From: Curtobacterium guangdongense
Lineage (GTDB): Bacteria; Actinomycetota; Actinomycetes; Actinomycetales; Microbacteriaceae
Direction of reading: 5' to 3'
NCBI RefSeq assembly: GCF_049341845.1
Contig: NZ_JBMPIT010000001.1
Coordinates: 372,001-436,000, forward strand
Length of the DNA: 64,000 nt
The translations under genes were made by a program, and so were the position numbers. The notes under the pieces are model-generated. The model ran no database searches. It was not told the origin of the DNA and worked only from the letters and a program-made list of their open reading frames with translations. Positions 1 through 7,931 of this stretch are shown piece after piece (the stretch's first letter is position 1; the number at the start of each line of letters is the position of its first letter).

Positions 1-540
1 GGTGGTCCACCCAGCCGACTCGGGCAGATCGAGGCGCTGCGCTCCCTCCGCCGGACCGCTCCGGACCGGGTCGGCGTGTTCGACCTCGAGCACGAGGACG
101 GCCGACCGATCTACATCCACGCGAAGATCTGCGTCGTCGACGACCAGTGGTTCACGATCGGGTCGGACAACTTCAACCGCCGGTCGTGGACGTCCGACAG
201 CGAACTCACCTGTGCCGTGGTGGACGGCTCCGCCGGCGACGGCTCCCTCGCGCAGGACCTCCGGCTGCAGCTCTGGGCCGAGCACCTCGCGACGACACCC
301 GACGACCCGAGCCTGATCGGCTCCGGTGCAGAACTCCTGGCGCTGTGGCGAGCCCGAGCCCGCGCGCTCGACCACTGGCAGGAGGACGGGCGCCCCGGCG
401 AACGACCGCCGGGCCGGATCCGCCGGCACGAGCCGGAGCCGGTGTCGGCGCTGCAGCGCCTGTGGGCGCGGCCGGCGACGCGCCTGGCGGTCGATCCCGA
501 CGGGCGTCCGCGTGGACTGCGGGGCTCGACCCGCTTCTGA
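1..540 (+). CDS. Phospholipase D-family protein, C-terminal part (gene cut by window edge)
   Basis: The reading frame is open from the first base, so the true start lies outside the window and about 179 C-terminal residues are visible. They contain one complete HKD motif, H40-x-K42-x4-D47, followed by GSDNFNRRSW, the pattern of the second catalytic half of phospholipase D/cardiolipin synthase-like enzymes. These enzymes use paired HKD motifs and a phospho-histidine intermediate to cleave or transfer phosphodiesters at the membrane. The tail after the motif is Arg/Pro-rich. The substrate cannot be told from this fragment; cardiolipin synthase-like is the nearest description. Confidence 0.85.
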   Translation, partial: GGPPSRLGQIEALRSLRRTAPDRVGVFDLEHEDGRPIYIHAKICVVDDQWFTIGSDNFNRRSWTSDSELTCAVVDGSAGDGSLAQDLRLQLWAEHLATTPDDPSLIGSGAELLALWRARARALDHWQEDGRPGERPPGRIRRHEPEPVSALQRLWARPATRLAVDPDGRPRGLRGSTRF

Positions 541-623
541 CAGCCGCTCCACTCGAAGTGGGGGCTGTGCCCCGGGCGCGACCACCCCCAGACTTGTGCG
601 GTTCTCAAGTTACAAGGAGTCGC

Positions 624-1466
624 ATGCCCCGCCCCCAGCCCGAGCAGCCACAGTCACGCAAGAGCCGCCGCTTGCCCGTCTCCACCTGGGTGGGCATCAT
701 CGGAACCGCGCTCATGGCGCTCATCGGACTCGCGTCCGGCGGCTTCTGGATGATGGTGTTCATGGCATCGATCGTGGTCCTGCTCACCGCGGTGTACGGC
801 GTGCTCTTCCGTCGGACGACATGGCTCCGCCTCCCCCGGAAGCGCGCCGCCGCCGGGATCGGTGCAGCGGTCGCGTTCGCAGTGCTGATCGGGTCGACGT
901 CGGCGTACGGTGCCACGCACCCTGAGGTGACGACGCAGAACCGACCGGTCTCGTTCGCATCAGCACCCGCAGCGGCACACACGTCCGCGACACCGCACCG
1001 GACCGCGACGCCGACCCCCACGCCCACGTCAGTCCTCACGACGAAGACCGTCACCGAGACTCTGCCGATCCCGTTCACGGCGAGCACGGTCGAGAGCGCG
1101 ACCCTCGCGAGCGGAACGTCGTCGGTCACGACAGCCGGCGTGGACGGCGTCGAGACCAAGACGTGGACGGTGTCCTACACCGACGGTGTCGAGACGGGGC
1201 GGACCCTTGCGAGCGACGTCACCACGACGCAGCCGGTCACGCAGGTCACGACCGTCGGGACCTACGTCGCGCCGCCACCACCCGCGGCGCCGACCTGCAC
1301 GAACGGCACGTACGTCAACACCGCGGGCAACACGGTCTGCCGACCGGAGGTGTCGACGACCGCCCCGAGCGGCGCGACCGCGAAGTGCGGCGACGGCACC
1401 TACAGCTTCAGCCAGTCACGTCGCGGCACCTGCTCGTCACACGGGGGCGTCGCGGTCTGGCTCTGA
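624..1466 (+). CDS. Membrane-anchored G5 domain / DUF3761-type surface protein
   Basis: A 280-residue protein. The ATG at 624 is chosen because AAGGAG lies just upstream (about 614-619); the longer open frame upstream overlaps the preceding gene. Residues about 20-60 form two hydrophobic segments and a third lies near residue 75. A Thr/Pro-rich linker follows (about 115-135), then a G5-type domain with its Val/Thr-rich strands (about 135-205). The C-terminal Cys-containing domain with CTNGTYVN and CGDGTYSFS matches the DUF3761 pattern, ending in SSHGG. G5 domains are known to bind cell-wall sugars, so a wall-associated surface role is inferred. A strong hairpin follows the stop codon. Confidence 0.75.
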   Translation: MPRPQPEQPQSRKSRRLPVSTWVGIIGTALMALIGLASGGFWMMVFMASIVVLLTAVYGVLFRRTTWLRLPRKRAAAGIGAAVAFAVLIGSTSAYGATHPEVTTQNRPVSFASAPAAAHTSATPHRTATPTPTPTSVLTTKTVTETLPIPFTASTVESATLASGTSSVTTAGVDGVETKTWTVSYTDGVETGRTLASDVTTTQPVTQVTTVGTYVAPPPPAAPTCTNGTYVNTAGNTVCRPEVSTTAPSGATAKCGDGTYSFSQSRRGTCSSHGGVAVWL

Positions 1467-1490
1467 TCTTGCCCGACTCAATCCGCTTCT

Positions 1491-1530
1491 GACGGGAGGC
1501 TCGGTGCCAGCCGGCACCGAGCCTCCCGTC
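1491..1530 (+). terminator. Perfect 18-bp stem hairpin terminator
   Basis: Arms 1491-1508 and 1513-1530 are fully complementary around a 4-nt loop (AGCC). The hairpin sits 25 bp after the G5 gene and before the 3' end of the converging hypothetical gene, so it could serve both. There is no U-tract, as is common in high-GC actinobacteria. The arm sequence GGGAGGCTCGGTG resembles other hairpins in this window. Confidence 0.85.
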
Positions 1531-1558
1531 CGACCCGTGGCGGCCCCACGGCCGCGGA

Positions 1559-1948
1559 TCAGAACCAGCGGAGGGCGAACTGCTCGACGACGTTCCGGAC
1601 GACGCCGACGACCCCGGTCGCCGGTTCGCCGGAGTCGCGGCCGACGGCCCGGCGCAGCGCAGCCTGCGCCGCCTCGTACTCGCTCCGTTCTTCGCCCGAG
1701 AAGTCCTCGGGCGCCGTGGTCCGGACCGTGCTGATCGCCTCGACCCGCCGGATCCCGTAGCGGAAGCCGATCGGTCGCGGTGCGGCCTGGATGATCTGCA
1801 GGAGCTGCTGGTGCGAGTACCGGTCGGAGCAGTCGGCCGCCGCGGCGATGAAGTCGGTCAGTCCACGGAGCCCGGCTTCGGAACTGACGAACCCGACTTG
1901 CACGAGGCGTGCTCGACTGCAGAGGTCGTACATCAGTGCTTCGTCCAT
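1559..1948 (-). CDS. Conserved-looking hypothetical protein
   Basis: A 129-residue soluble protein that I do not recognise. It is mostly predicted helix, has two Cys near residues 10 and 40, no signal peptide or membrane segment, and an acidic central stretch (EERSEYEAAQ). Codon use is like that of its neighbours. It lies 63 bp downstream of the transketolase gene on the same strand and could be the last gene of that transcript, but nothing in its sequence links it to sugar metabolism. The ATG at 1948 begins MDEALMYD. Confidence 0.55.
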   Translation of the reverse strand: MDEALMYDLCSRARLVQVGFVSSEAGLRGLTDFIAAAADCSDRYSHQQLLQIIQAAPRPIGFRYGIRRVEAISTVRTTAPEDFSGEERSEYEAAQAALRRAVGRDSGEPATGVVGVVRNVVEQFALRWF

Positions 1949-2011
1949 CGCGGTCCCCTCCCGACTGCCTGATCAGAGCCTGCCACAAGCCGCCCGGCAG
2001 GAGGAGTGTGC

Positions 2012-4018
2012 TCAGGCGGTGGCGTGCGCGGCGACGACGGTCCTGATCGCATCGACCACGTGCTCGACCGTCATCCCCCGAGCGGTGAGAGCCTGGTCAG
2101 CCGGCGCCGAGAGGCCGAACCCGTCGATCCCGACGACCATGCCGTGCGGACCGGCGATGCCCTCCCAACCGAACGAGCTCGCGGCCTCGACGACCACGCG
2201 CGCGGTCCGGTCGCTCGGCAGGACCCGTTCGCGGTACTCCTCGTCCTGCTCGGCGAACCACTCGCGCGACGGCATGGACACCACCCGCACAGGCAGGCCG
2301 ACGGCATCGGCTGCCGAGAGCGCCAGCGCGACCTCGCTCCCGGTCGCGACGATCACCACGTCGGCCCCCTCGTCGTCGCGGATGACGTATGCCCCGCGTG
2401 CGACGCCCTTGCGCACGGCGGCGACGGTCGTCTGCGCGACGGGCAGCGGCTGCCGCGCCAGCACCAGACCCGCGGGCGCGTCCCGCTCCAGGATCGCGAG
2501 CCACGCGGCAGCGGTCTCGTTCGCATCGGCCGGACGGACGACGGCGAACCCCGGCAGGGCACGGAGCGCGGCAAGGTGTTCGACGGGCTGGTGCGTGGGT
2601 CCGTCCGCGCCGAGGGCGACCGAGTCATGCGACCAGAGGTAGGTGACCGGAAGCTGCATCAGCGCGGCCAGGCGGATCGCGGGCTTCTGGTAGTCGCTGA
2701 AGACGAGGAACGTCCCCGCGAAGAACCTCGAACCCCCGACGAGCGCGATCCCGTTCATCGCAGCGGCCATCGCGTGCTCACGGACGCCCCAGTGCACGTT
2801 GCGACCCGTGCGGTCGGCGGGCAGGAACGAACCGCCGCCGACGATCGCCGTGCGGTTCGGCTCGGCGAGGTCCGCCGACCCACCCCACAGCTCCGGCATC
2901 GCCGATGCGAGCGCCTGGATGGTCGCACCGGAGGCATCGCGTGTCGCGAGGCTGTCGCCCGCGTCCCAGATCGGAAGTGCTCCGGCGAGTGTGGTGGGGA
3001 GCCGTCGAGATCGCGCGCGGCTCCGCTCACAGTCCGCGTCCGGGTGCGTGCTGGCCCATGCACGGTGGCGTTCGTCCCACGCTTCGTGCAGCCGCCGGCC
3101 TCGGTCGACGGCGACACGCGTCGTGTCGAGCACCGCTGCCGGCACGTCGAACGGCGCGCGGTCGATGCCGAGGACGCGGCGGGTCGCCGCCACCTCGTCG
3201 GCGCCGAGGGGCGCTCCGTGCGCCGATGCGGTGTGCTGCGCGTTCGGGGCGGGCCAGGCGATGCGGGACTTCAGGACCACCAGGTGCGGCTTCCCCGCGT
3301 GCGGACCGACGGACAACACGGCGTCGAGCGCGTCGACGTCGACGTCGCCGTCGGGAGCGAGTCCGACCAGATCGACGTGCCAGCCCTGCGCGCGGAACCG
3401 GGCTGCGGTGTCCTCAGAGGAGGTGAGCGTCGTGCTGCCCTCGATCTGGATGTCGTTGTCGTCGTAGACCACGACGAGGTTGTCCAGACGGTGGTGCCCG
3501 GCGAGCGCTCCGGCTTCGTAGGAGATCCCCTCCTGCAGGTCCCCGTCGGACACCAGGACGAACACGCGCTGTCCGAACGGCGACTCGTCCGCGCCGGGAT
3601 CGAGTCGAGCCCGGTCCCGCTGCAGCCCCATGGCCATGCCGACGGCGGTCGCGAGCCCCTGGCCGAGCGGTCCGGTCGTGGTCTCGATCCCCGGGGTGTG
3701 GCCGAACTCGGGGTGCCCAGGGGTCCGCGACCCGAACGACCGGAACGCCCGGAGGTCGTCGAGTGAGACGTCGTACCCCGTCAGGAACAGCTGGGTGTAC
3801 TGCAGGATGCTCGCGTGCCCGCACGACAGGACGAAGCGGTCCCGTCCTGCCCAGTCCGGATCCGACGGGTCGTGGCGAACGTGCCGCTGGAAGAGCAGGT
3901 GGGCGACCGGTGCGAGCGCGGCCGCGGTCCCGGGGTGGCCGGATCCTGCAGCCTCGACGGCGTCGAGCGCGAGCATACGGGCGGTGTCGATGGCGAGCCG
4001 GTCGGCGTCGTTGACCAT
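2012..4018 (-). CDS. tkt: Transketolase
   Basis: A 668-residue, full-length transketolase. This thiamine-diphosphate enzyme moves two-carbon units between ketose and aldose phosphates in the pentose phosphate pathway. Visible family marks are the N-terminal GSGHPGTAAALAP with its conserved His, the ThDP-binding GDGDLQEG-type motif (here SDGDLQEG) with N downstream, LPGFAVVRPADANE near residue 490, and HDSVALGADGPTHQPVEHL for the pyrimidine domain. The start is fixed by AAGGAG 7 nt upstream of ATG 4018. It is divergent from the GntR-PTS operon, so it is probably a pathway-dedicated second transketolase that disposes of pentose phosphate made from the imported sugar (inference). Confidence 0.93.
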   Translation of the reverse strand: MVNDADRLAIDTARMLALDAVEAAGSGHPGTAAALAPVAHLLFQRHVRHDPSDPDWAGRDRFVLSCGHASILQYTQLFLTGYDVSLDDLRAFRSFGSRTPGHPEFGHTPGIETTTGPLGQGLATAVGMAMGLQRDRARLDPGADESPFGQRVFVLVSDGDLQEGISYEAGALAGHHRLDNLVVVYDDNDIQIEGSTTLTSSEDTAARFRAQGWHVDLVGLAPDGDVDVDALDAVLSVGPHAGKPHLVVLKSRIAWPAPNAQHTASAHGAPLGADEVAATRRVLGIDRAPFDVPAAVLDTTRVAVDRGRRLHEAWDERHRAWASTHPDADCERSRARSRRLPTTLAGALPIWDAGDSLATRDASGATIQALASAMPELWGGSADLAEPNRTAIVGGGSFLPADRTGRNVHWGVREHAMAAAMNGIALVGGSRFFAGTFLVFSDYQKPAIRLAALMQLPVTYLWSHDSVALGADGPTHQPVEHLAALRALPGFAVVRPADANETAAAWLAILERDAPAGLVLARQPLPVAQTTVAAVRKGVARGAYVIRDDEGADVVIVATGSEVALALSAADAVGLPVRVVSMPSREWFAEQDEEYRERVLPSDRTARVVVEAASSFGWEGIAGPHGMVVGIDGFGLSAPADQALTARGMTVEHVVDAIRTVVAAHATA

Positions 4019-4070
4019 TCGGGACTCCTTGTGCGTCGGTGTGGGATCAGGGTAGATCCATGCATCATGT

Positions 4071-4080
4071 CGTCATGACG
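4071..4080. promoter_or_regulatory. Palindrome CGTCATGACG, candidate operator 1 of the sugar locus
   Basis: A perfect 10-bp palindrome in the context GTCGTCATGACG, 53 bp upstream of the transketolase start. The same 12-mer occurs once more in this intergenic region, 78 bp away. GntR/HutC regulators usually bind short inverted repeats in their own divergent promoters, so the product of the adjacent regulator gene is the likely ligand (inference). Confidence 0.6.
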
Positions 4081-4148
4081 TATTAGGATGAATGCTTGCT
4101 CGGCTTGCGTTCCGGACCCGATCGCGACTACCGTCCAAGACGTCAAGT

Positions 4149-4158
4149 CGTCATGACG
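4149..4158. promoter_or_regulatory. Palindrome CGTCATGACG, candidate operator 2 of the sugar locus
   Basis: Second exact copy of the palindrome, 56 bp upstream of the GntR-type regulator gene. One copy per divergent promoter suggests that the transketolase and the regulator-PTS operon are controlled together. Confidence 0.6.
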
Positions 4159-4213
4159 ATCAGACGACAGCCCCACCGGCACCGACGACACCACACAACG
4201 ACGTGGAGGAACC

Positions 4214-4945
4214 ATGCGCACGATGAGCGGAACGAGCAAGTACGTCGCCGTCCGCGAGCACCTGCTCTCGCGCATCGTCAAGCTCGCGCCCGGCACCCGG
4301 CTCGCCCCCGAGCCGGTCCTCTGCGAGGAGTACGGCGTGAGCCGGATCACCCTCCGGCACGCCGTGGACGGACTCATCGCCGACGGGCACCTCGTCCGCG
4401 AGCAGGGCCGGGGCACCTTCGTCACCGAACCGCAGTTCCGCACCCACTACCGGGAGCGCTTCGCCGACGACGTCAAGGGGTTCTACGTCCAGCAGACCGA
4501 AGAGGGCTTCACGGTCACGAGCCAGGTCCTCCGGCAGCGGGTCGTCCTCGCCGGGGAGTCCGTCGCGGCGCAACTGGACCTCTCCTCCGCCGACCAGGTC
4601 GTCGAACTCCTCCGCCTGCGCTTCGTGAACGGGTCGCTGCACCACCTCGTGACGACGTTCCTGCCGTTCGACCGCTTCCCGGCGACCGAGACCCGCGACT
4701 TCACCGACGGCTCGCTCTTCGAGTTCCTGCGCAGCGAGTACCAGGTCGCCCTCGGTCGGAACGACCTCCTCGTCTCGATCGCCGCCGCCGACTCGGTCAC
4801 CGCCGACGCGCTCATGCTCGACCCCGGGGAGAAGCTGCTCCGGGTCGCCTCCACCGTCTTCGACCACGACGACCGCGCCGTCGCCTACGGCATCTCCGAC
4901 TTCACGCCGCAGAACTCCGAACTGTTCTTCGGCCTGCACAGCTGA
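4214..4945 (+). CDS. GntR/HutC-family transcriptional regulator (UTRA ligand domain)
   Basis: A 243-residue regulator with an N-terminal winged helix (about residues 8-75; PVLCEEYGVSRITLRHAVDGL recognition region and the GRGTFV wing) and a C-terminal UTRA effector domain (about 90-240). UTRA domains of this family sense sugar phosphates or similar small metabolites. GGAGG precedes ATG 4214. It is first in a tightly packed run with three PTS genes and a HAD phosphatase and faces a transketolase gene. The twin CGTCATGACG palindromes in the shared promoter are its likely operators, so autoregulation plus control of both arms is inferred. Confidence 0.88.
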   Translation: MRTMSGTSKYVAVREHLLSRIVKLAPGTRLAPEPVLCEEYGVSRITLRHAVDGLIADGHLVREQGRGTFVTEPQFRTHYRERFADDVKGFYVQQTEEGFTVTSQVLRQRVVLAGESVAAQLDLSSADQVVELLRLRFVNGSLHHLVTTFLPFDRFPATETRDFTDGSLFEFLRSEYQVALGRNDLLVSIAAADSVTADALMLDPGEKLLRVASTVFDHDDRAVAYGISDFTPQNSELFFGLHS

Positions 4946-4964
4946 CGACCCGAAGGGACCACTG

Positions 4965-5423
4965 ATGCTCACCGAACTCCTCATCCCCGACCGGATCCGA
5001 TTCGCCGACGACGTCGGTTCGTGGCGCACCGCGATCACGCTCCTGTCGGAACCGCTCGTCGCCGACGGGACGATCACCACCGACTACGTCGACGCCGTCA
5101 CGGAGTCGATCGCGGCACCGGGCGGGACCTACATCGACCTCGGGTTCGGGTTCGCGCTGGCGCACGCCCGCCCCGAGCGCGGCGTCGTCCGCCCGGGCTT
5201 GTCGTACCTCCGGGTCCGACCGGCCGTCGACCTCGCCGACGATCCGGCGCACCCGATCGACGTCTTCCTCCTGCTCGCCGCCACCGATTCGTCCGAGCAC
5301 GTCCAGACCATGCAAGAACTCGCGATGCTCCTCACCGACGAGGACGCGCGCACCCGGCTCCTGGAAGCCGTCAGCCCGGCCGACGTGACGTCGGCTCTCT
5401 CCCAGATTGGACAGAACGCATGA
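4965..5423 (+). CDS. PTS sugar transporter EIIA component (mannitol/fructose/ascorbate class)
   Basis: A 152-residue cytoplasmic phosphocarrier. His67 in the context ALAHARPERGV is the expected phosphorylation site, accepting phosphate from HPr and passing it to EIIB. The domain is complete in length. The gene starts 20 bp after the regulator and its stop overlaps the EIIB start as ATGA, so translation is coupled. The partner EIIC is UlaA-like, so the system belongs to the ascorbate-type PTS superfamily. The actual substrate is not shown: no ascorbate lactonase or decarboxylase is nearby. Confidence 0.85.
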   Translation: MLTELLIPDRIRFADDVGSWRTAITLLSEPLVADGTITTDYVDAVTESIAAPGGTYIDLGFGFALAHARPERGVVRPGLSYLRVRPAVDLADDPAHPIDVFLLLAATDSSEHVQTMQELAMLLTDEDARTRLLEAVSPADVTSALSQIGQNA

Positions 5424-5710
5424 AGATCCTCGCCGTCTGCAGCACCGGCCTCGGTTCGAGTTTCATGACCCACCTCAACATCGACAAGGCCCTGAAGAAC
5501 CTCGGTGTCAGCGGCGTCGAGGTCGACCACGCGGACCTCGGCTCCGTCAGCGCCGACTCGGCCGACGCCGTCTTCGTCGGTCGCGACATCGCCGAGGCGG
5601 CCCAGGGACTCGGTGACGTCGTCGTGCTCGACAGCCTCATCGACCAGAACGAGATCCAGACCAAGGTGGCCGCGACCCTCGAGCGCCACGGCATCGAGGT
5701 GCCCTCGTGA
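5420..5710 (+). CDS. PTS EIIB component, ascorbate (SgaB/UlaB) type
   Basis: A 96-residue cytoplasmic EIIB domain. Cys7 in AVCSTGLGSSFM is the phosphorylated cysteine of the lactose/ascorbate-type P-loop. It accepts phosphate from EIIA and phosphorylates the sugar as it passes through EIIC. Its ATG overlaps the EIIA stop (ATGA) and its TGA overlaps the GTG start of EIIC, giving three coupled cistrons. Confidence 0.88.
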   Translation: MKILAVCSTGLGSSFMTHLNIDKALKNLGVSGVEVDHADLGSVSADSADAVFVGRDIAEAAQGLGDVVVLDSLIDQNEIQTKVAATLERHGIEVPS

Positions 5711-7131
5711 ACGGCGTCCTGAGCGTCCTGCTGGACGTCTTCCGCCAGCCGTCGATCATCGTCGCGCTCATCTCGCTGATCGGGCTGACCATCCAACGCA
5801 AGAGCGGCAGCGACGTCTTCAAGGGCACCGTCCGCACCCTCGTCGGCTTCCTCGTGCTCGCCGCCGGCGCCGGTGTCGTGAGCAACTCGCTCGCCCCGTT
5901 CGGCGAGATGTTCCAGCACGCGTTCCACGTGCAGGGCGTCGTCCCGAACAACGAGGCGATCGTCGGACAGGTCCTGGTCGAGTACGGGTCCGCCGCCGCG
6001 CTCATCTTCTTCTTCGGGATGATCGTCAACGTCGCACTCGCGGCGACGACCCAGTACAAGTACATCTACCTGTCCGGGCACGTCGCCTTCTACATGGCGG
6101 CGATGATCGCGGTGATCTTCGGCGTCGCCGGATTCAGCACGTGGCAGGTCATCCTCTGGGGGTCGATCGCGCAGGGTCTCGTCATGACGGTCTCTCCCGC
6201 GATCGTGCAGCCCTTCATGCGGAAGGTCACCGGTACCGACGACGTCGCGCTCGGACACACCGGGGGCGCCGGCATCGCGCTGTCCGGTGTCGTCGCGACC
6301 CTGACCCGCAGCAAGACGAAGCCGTCGAAGTCCACCGAGGACATCAAGTTCCCGTCGGGACTCGGGTTCCTCCGCGACACCACCGTGATCGTGGCACTCT
6401 CCATGGCCGTGATCTACATCATCGTGGCGCTCTTCGCCGGCCCCGAGTTCATCCAGGGCAAGCTGAGCGACGGGCAGAACTTCGTGCTGTTCGCGATCAT
6501 GCAGGCCGCGACGTTCTCCGCCGGTGTGTTCATCATCCTGGCCGGTGTCCGCGTCGTCCTCGCCGAGATCGTCCCTGCGTTCAAGGGCATCAGCGAACGC
6601 CTCGTCAAGAACGCCAAGCCGGCGCTCGACGTGCCGATCACGTTCACGTTCGCCCCGAACGCCGTGCTCATCGGCTTCCTGTCCAGCTTCGTCGGCGGCA
6701 TCGTCGGCATGGTGGTCATGGCGGTTTCTGGAACCGCGATCATCATCCCGGGCATCGTCGCGCACTTCATGACCGGTGCCGCCTCCGGCGTCATCGGCAA
6801 CGGTGCCGGCGGACGACGCGGAGCCGTGCTCGGTGCGTTCACGAACGGCCTCGCGATCACGTTCTTGCCGCTCCTGCTGCTGCCCGTGCTCGGTGACGTC
6901 GGGCTCTCGAACTCGACGTTTTCGGACGCCGACTTCGGTGTGGTCGGACTCGTGCTCGGCCACATCAGCAGTGGTGGTGGCCAGGTCGCGGTGATCATCG
7001 CCCTGGTGGTCGCACTCCTCGTGGTCTACGGCTCCTCCCTCGTCCTCCGCAACCGCGCGAGGCGTCGTGAGGAGTTCGAAGCCGCGAACGCCGACGACAG
7101 CCGTGAGGCCGAGACGAGCGCCGCACGATGA
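5707..7131 (+). CDS. PTS EIIC permease, ascorbate (SgaT/UlaA) type
   Basis: A 474-residue polytopic membrane protein, the usual UlaA length, with about ten or eleven hydrophobic segments. It shows family stretches such as QRKSGSDVFKGTVRT near the N-terminus, TGTDDVALGHTGG, and the PGIVAHFMTGAASGVIGNGAGGRRGA region close to the C-terminus. The GTG start at 5707 overlaps the EIIB stop. It moves and, with EIIB, phosphorylates a sugar or sugar acid at the membrane. Pairing with a dedicated transketolase suggests the product feeds into pentose phosphates; an L-ascorbate or pentose/pentitol-like substrate is possible but unproven. Confidence 0.88.
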   Translation: MNGVLSVLLDVFRQPSIIVALISLIGLTIQRKSGSDVFKGTVRTLVGFLVLAAGAGVVSNSLAPFGEMFQHAFHVQGVVPNNEAIVGQVLVEYGSAAALIFFFGMIVNVALAATTQYKYIYLSGHVAFYMAAMIAVIFGVAGFSTWQVILWGSIAQGLVMTVSPAIVQPFMRKVTGTDDVALGHTGGAGIALSGVVATLTRSKTKPSKSTEDIKFPSGLGFLRDTTVIVALSMAVIYIIVALFAGPEFIQGKLSDGQNFVLFAIMQAATFSAGVFIILAGVRVVLAEIVPAFKGISERLVKNAKPALDVPITFTFAPNAVLIGFLSSFVGGIVGMVVMAVSGTAIIIPGIVAHFMTGAASGVIGNGAGGRRGAVLGAFTNGLAITFLPLLLLPVLGDVGLSNSTFSDADFGVVGLVLGHISSGGGQVAVIIALVVALLVVYGSSLVLRNRARRREEFEAANADDSREAETSAAR

Positions 7132-7835
7132 CGGACCGCCGGGCGCGGGACTCCGCAGGGGGTCCCGCGCCCGCGGTGTTCCCGGTCGACGGCGTCCTGT
7201 TCGACTGCGACGGCGTGCTCGTCGACTCGCTCGAGGCCGCCGCCGTCGCCTGGGACCGCTGGTCCGCCCGCTGGGCTCCGCACTTCGACTTCCGCACCCA
7301 GGTGCGGCACGGCGTGCGGGCGATCGACCTCGTGGCGGAGCTCGTCCCGACCGCCAACGTCGAGCGCGCCGCGGCCGAGCTCGCGTCCGAGGAGCTCGCC
7401 ACGGTCGCCGGCACGACGGCCGTGCCGGGAGCGGTCGAACTCACGCGCGCGCTGACCGACCACGGCGTGCCGTGGGCGGTCGTCACGTCCGGGCTCCGCC
7501 CCCTGGCGCTCGGTCGACTCCGCGCGGCCGGCCTGGCCGTCCCCGACGTGGTCGTCACGGCCGAGGACGTCTCGGCCGGCAAGCCCGACCCCGAGCCGTA
7601 CGGCGCCGGGGCCGACCGGCTCGGGCTCGCACCGTCGTCGTGCGCCGTCTTCGAGGACGCCCCGGCTGGAGTCCGTTCGGCACGAGCCGCCGGCGTGACC
7701 GCCGTGATCGGCGTGGGCCACGGCCTCGATGAGGCCCACGCAGTCGCGGATGCCCGCCCCGCCGCCGTGGTCCTCGACCTCCGCTCGGTGACGGTCGAGG
7801 GCGGCAGGCTCGTGCTCACGCATCCGATCGGCTGA
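7128..7835 (+). CDS. HAD-superfamily sugar-phosphate phosphatase/mutase-like protein
   Basis: A 235-residue HAD subfamily I protein. The nucleophile motif is FDCDGVLVDS (Asp26, Asp28), with motif II in VVTSG and motifs III/IV in GKPDPEPYG and VFEDAPAGV. A helical cap lies between residues about 40 and 100. Members dephosphorylate small sugar phosphates or act as beta-phosphoglucomutases. The ATG overlaps the EIIC stop (ATGA), so it is co-translated with the PTS and probably acts on the imported sugar phosphate or relieves phosphosugar stress (inference). Confidence 0.82.
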   Translation: MTDRRARDSAGGPAPAVFPVDGVLFDCDGVLVDSLEAAAVAWDRWSARWAPHFDFRTQVRHGVRAIDLVAELVPTANVERAAAELASEELATVAGTTAVPGAVELTRALTDHGVPWAVVTSGLRPLALGRLRAAGLAVPDVVVTAEDVSAGKPDPEPYGAGADRLGLAPSSCAVFEDAPAGVRSARAAGVTAVIGVGHGLDEAHAVADARPAAVVLDLRSVTVEGGRLVLTHPIG

Positions 7836-7931
7836 GCGCCGCCCCTTCCTGGACCCGCTCCTGAGCGAACCGGAGGCCCGCGACCCCGCGCTCCACGGCT
7901 TCCTCATCGACGGCAGCAGGACATTTCCGAC

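Noticed and set aside
5371..6963. 530-residue minus-strand open frame over the PTS genes
   Set aside because: Low-complexity Glu/Asp/Arg/His sequence opposite clear EIIB/EIIC genes; a shadow frame.
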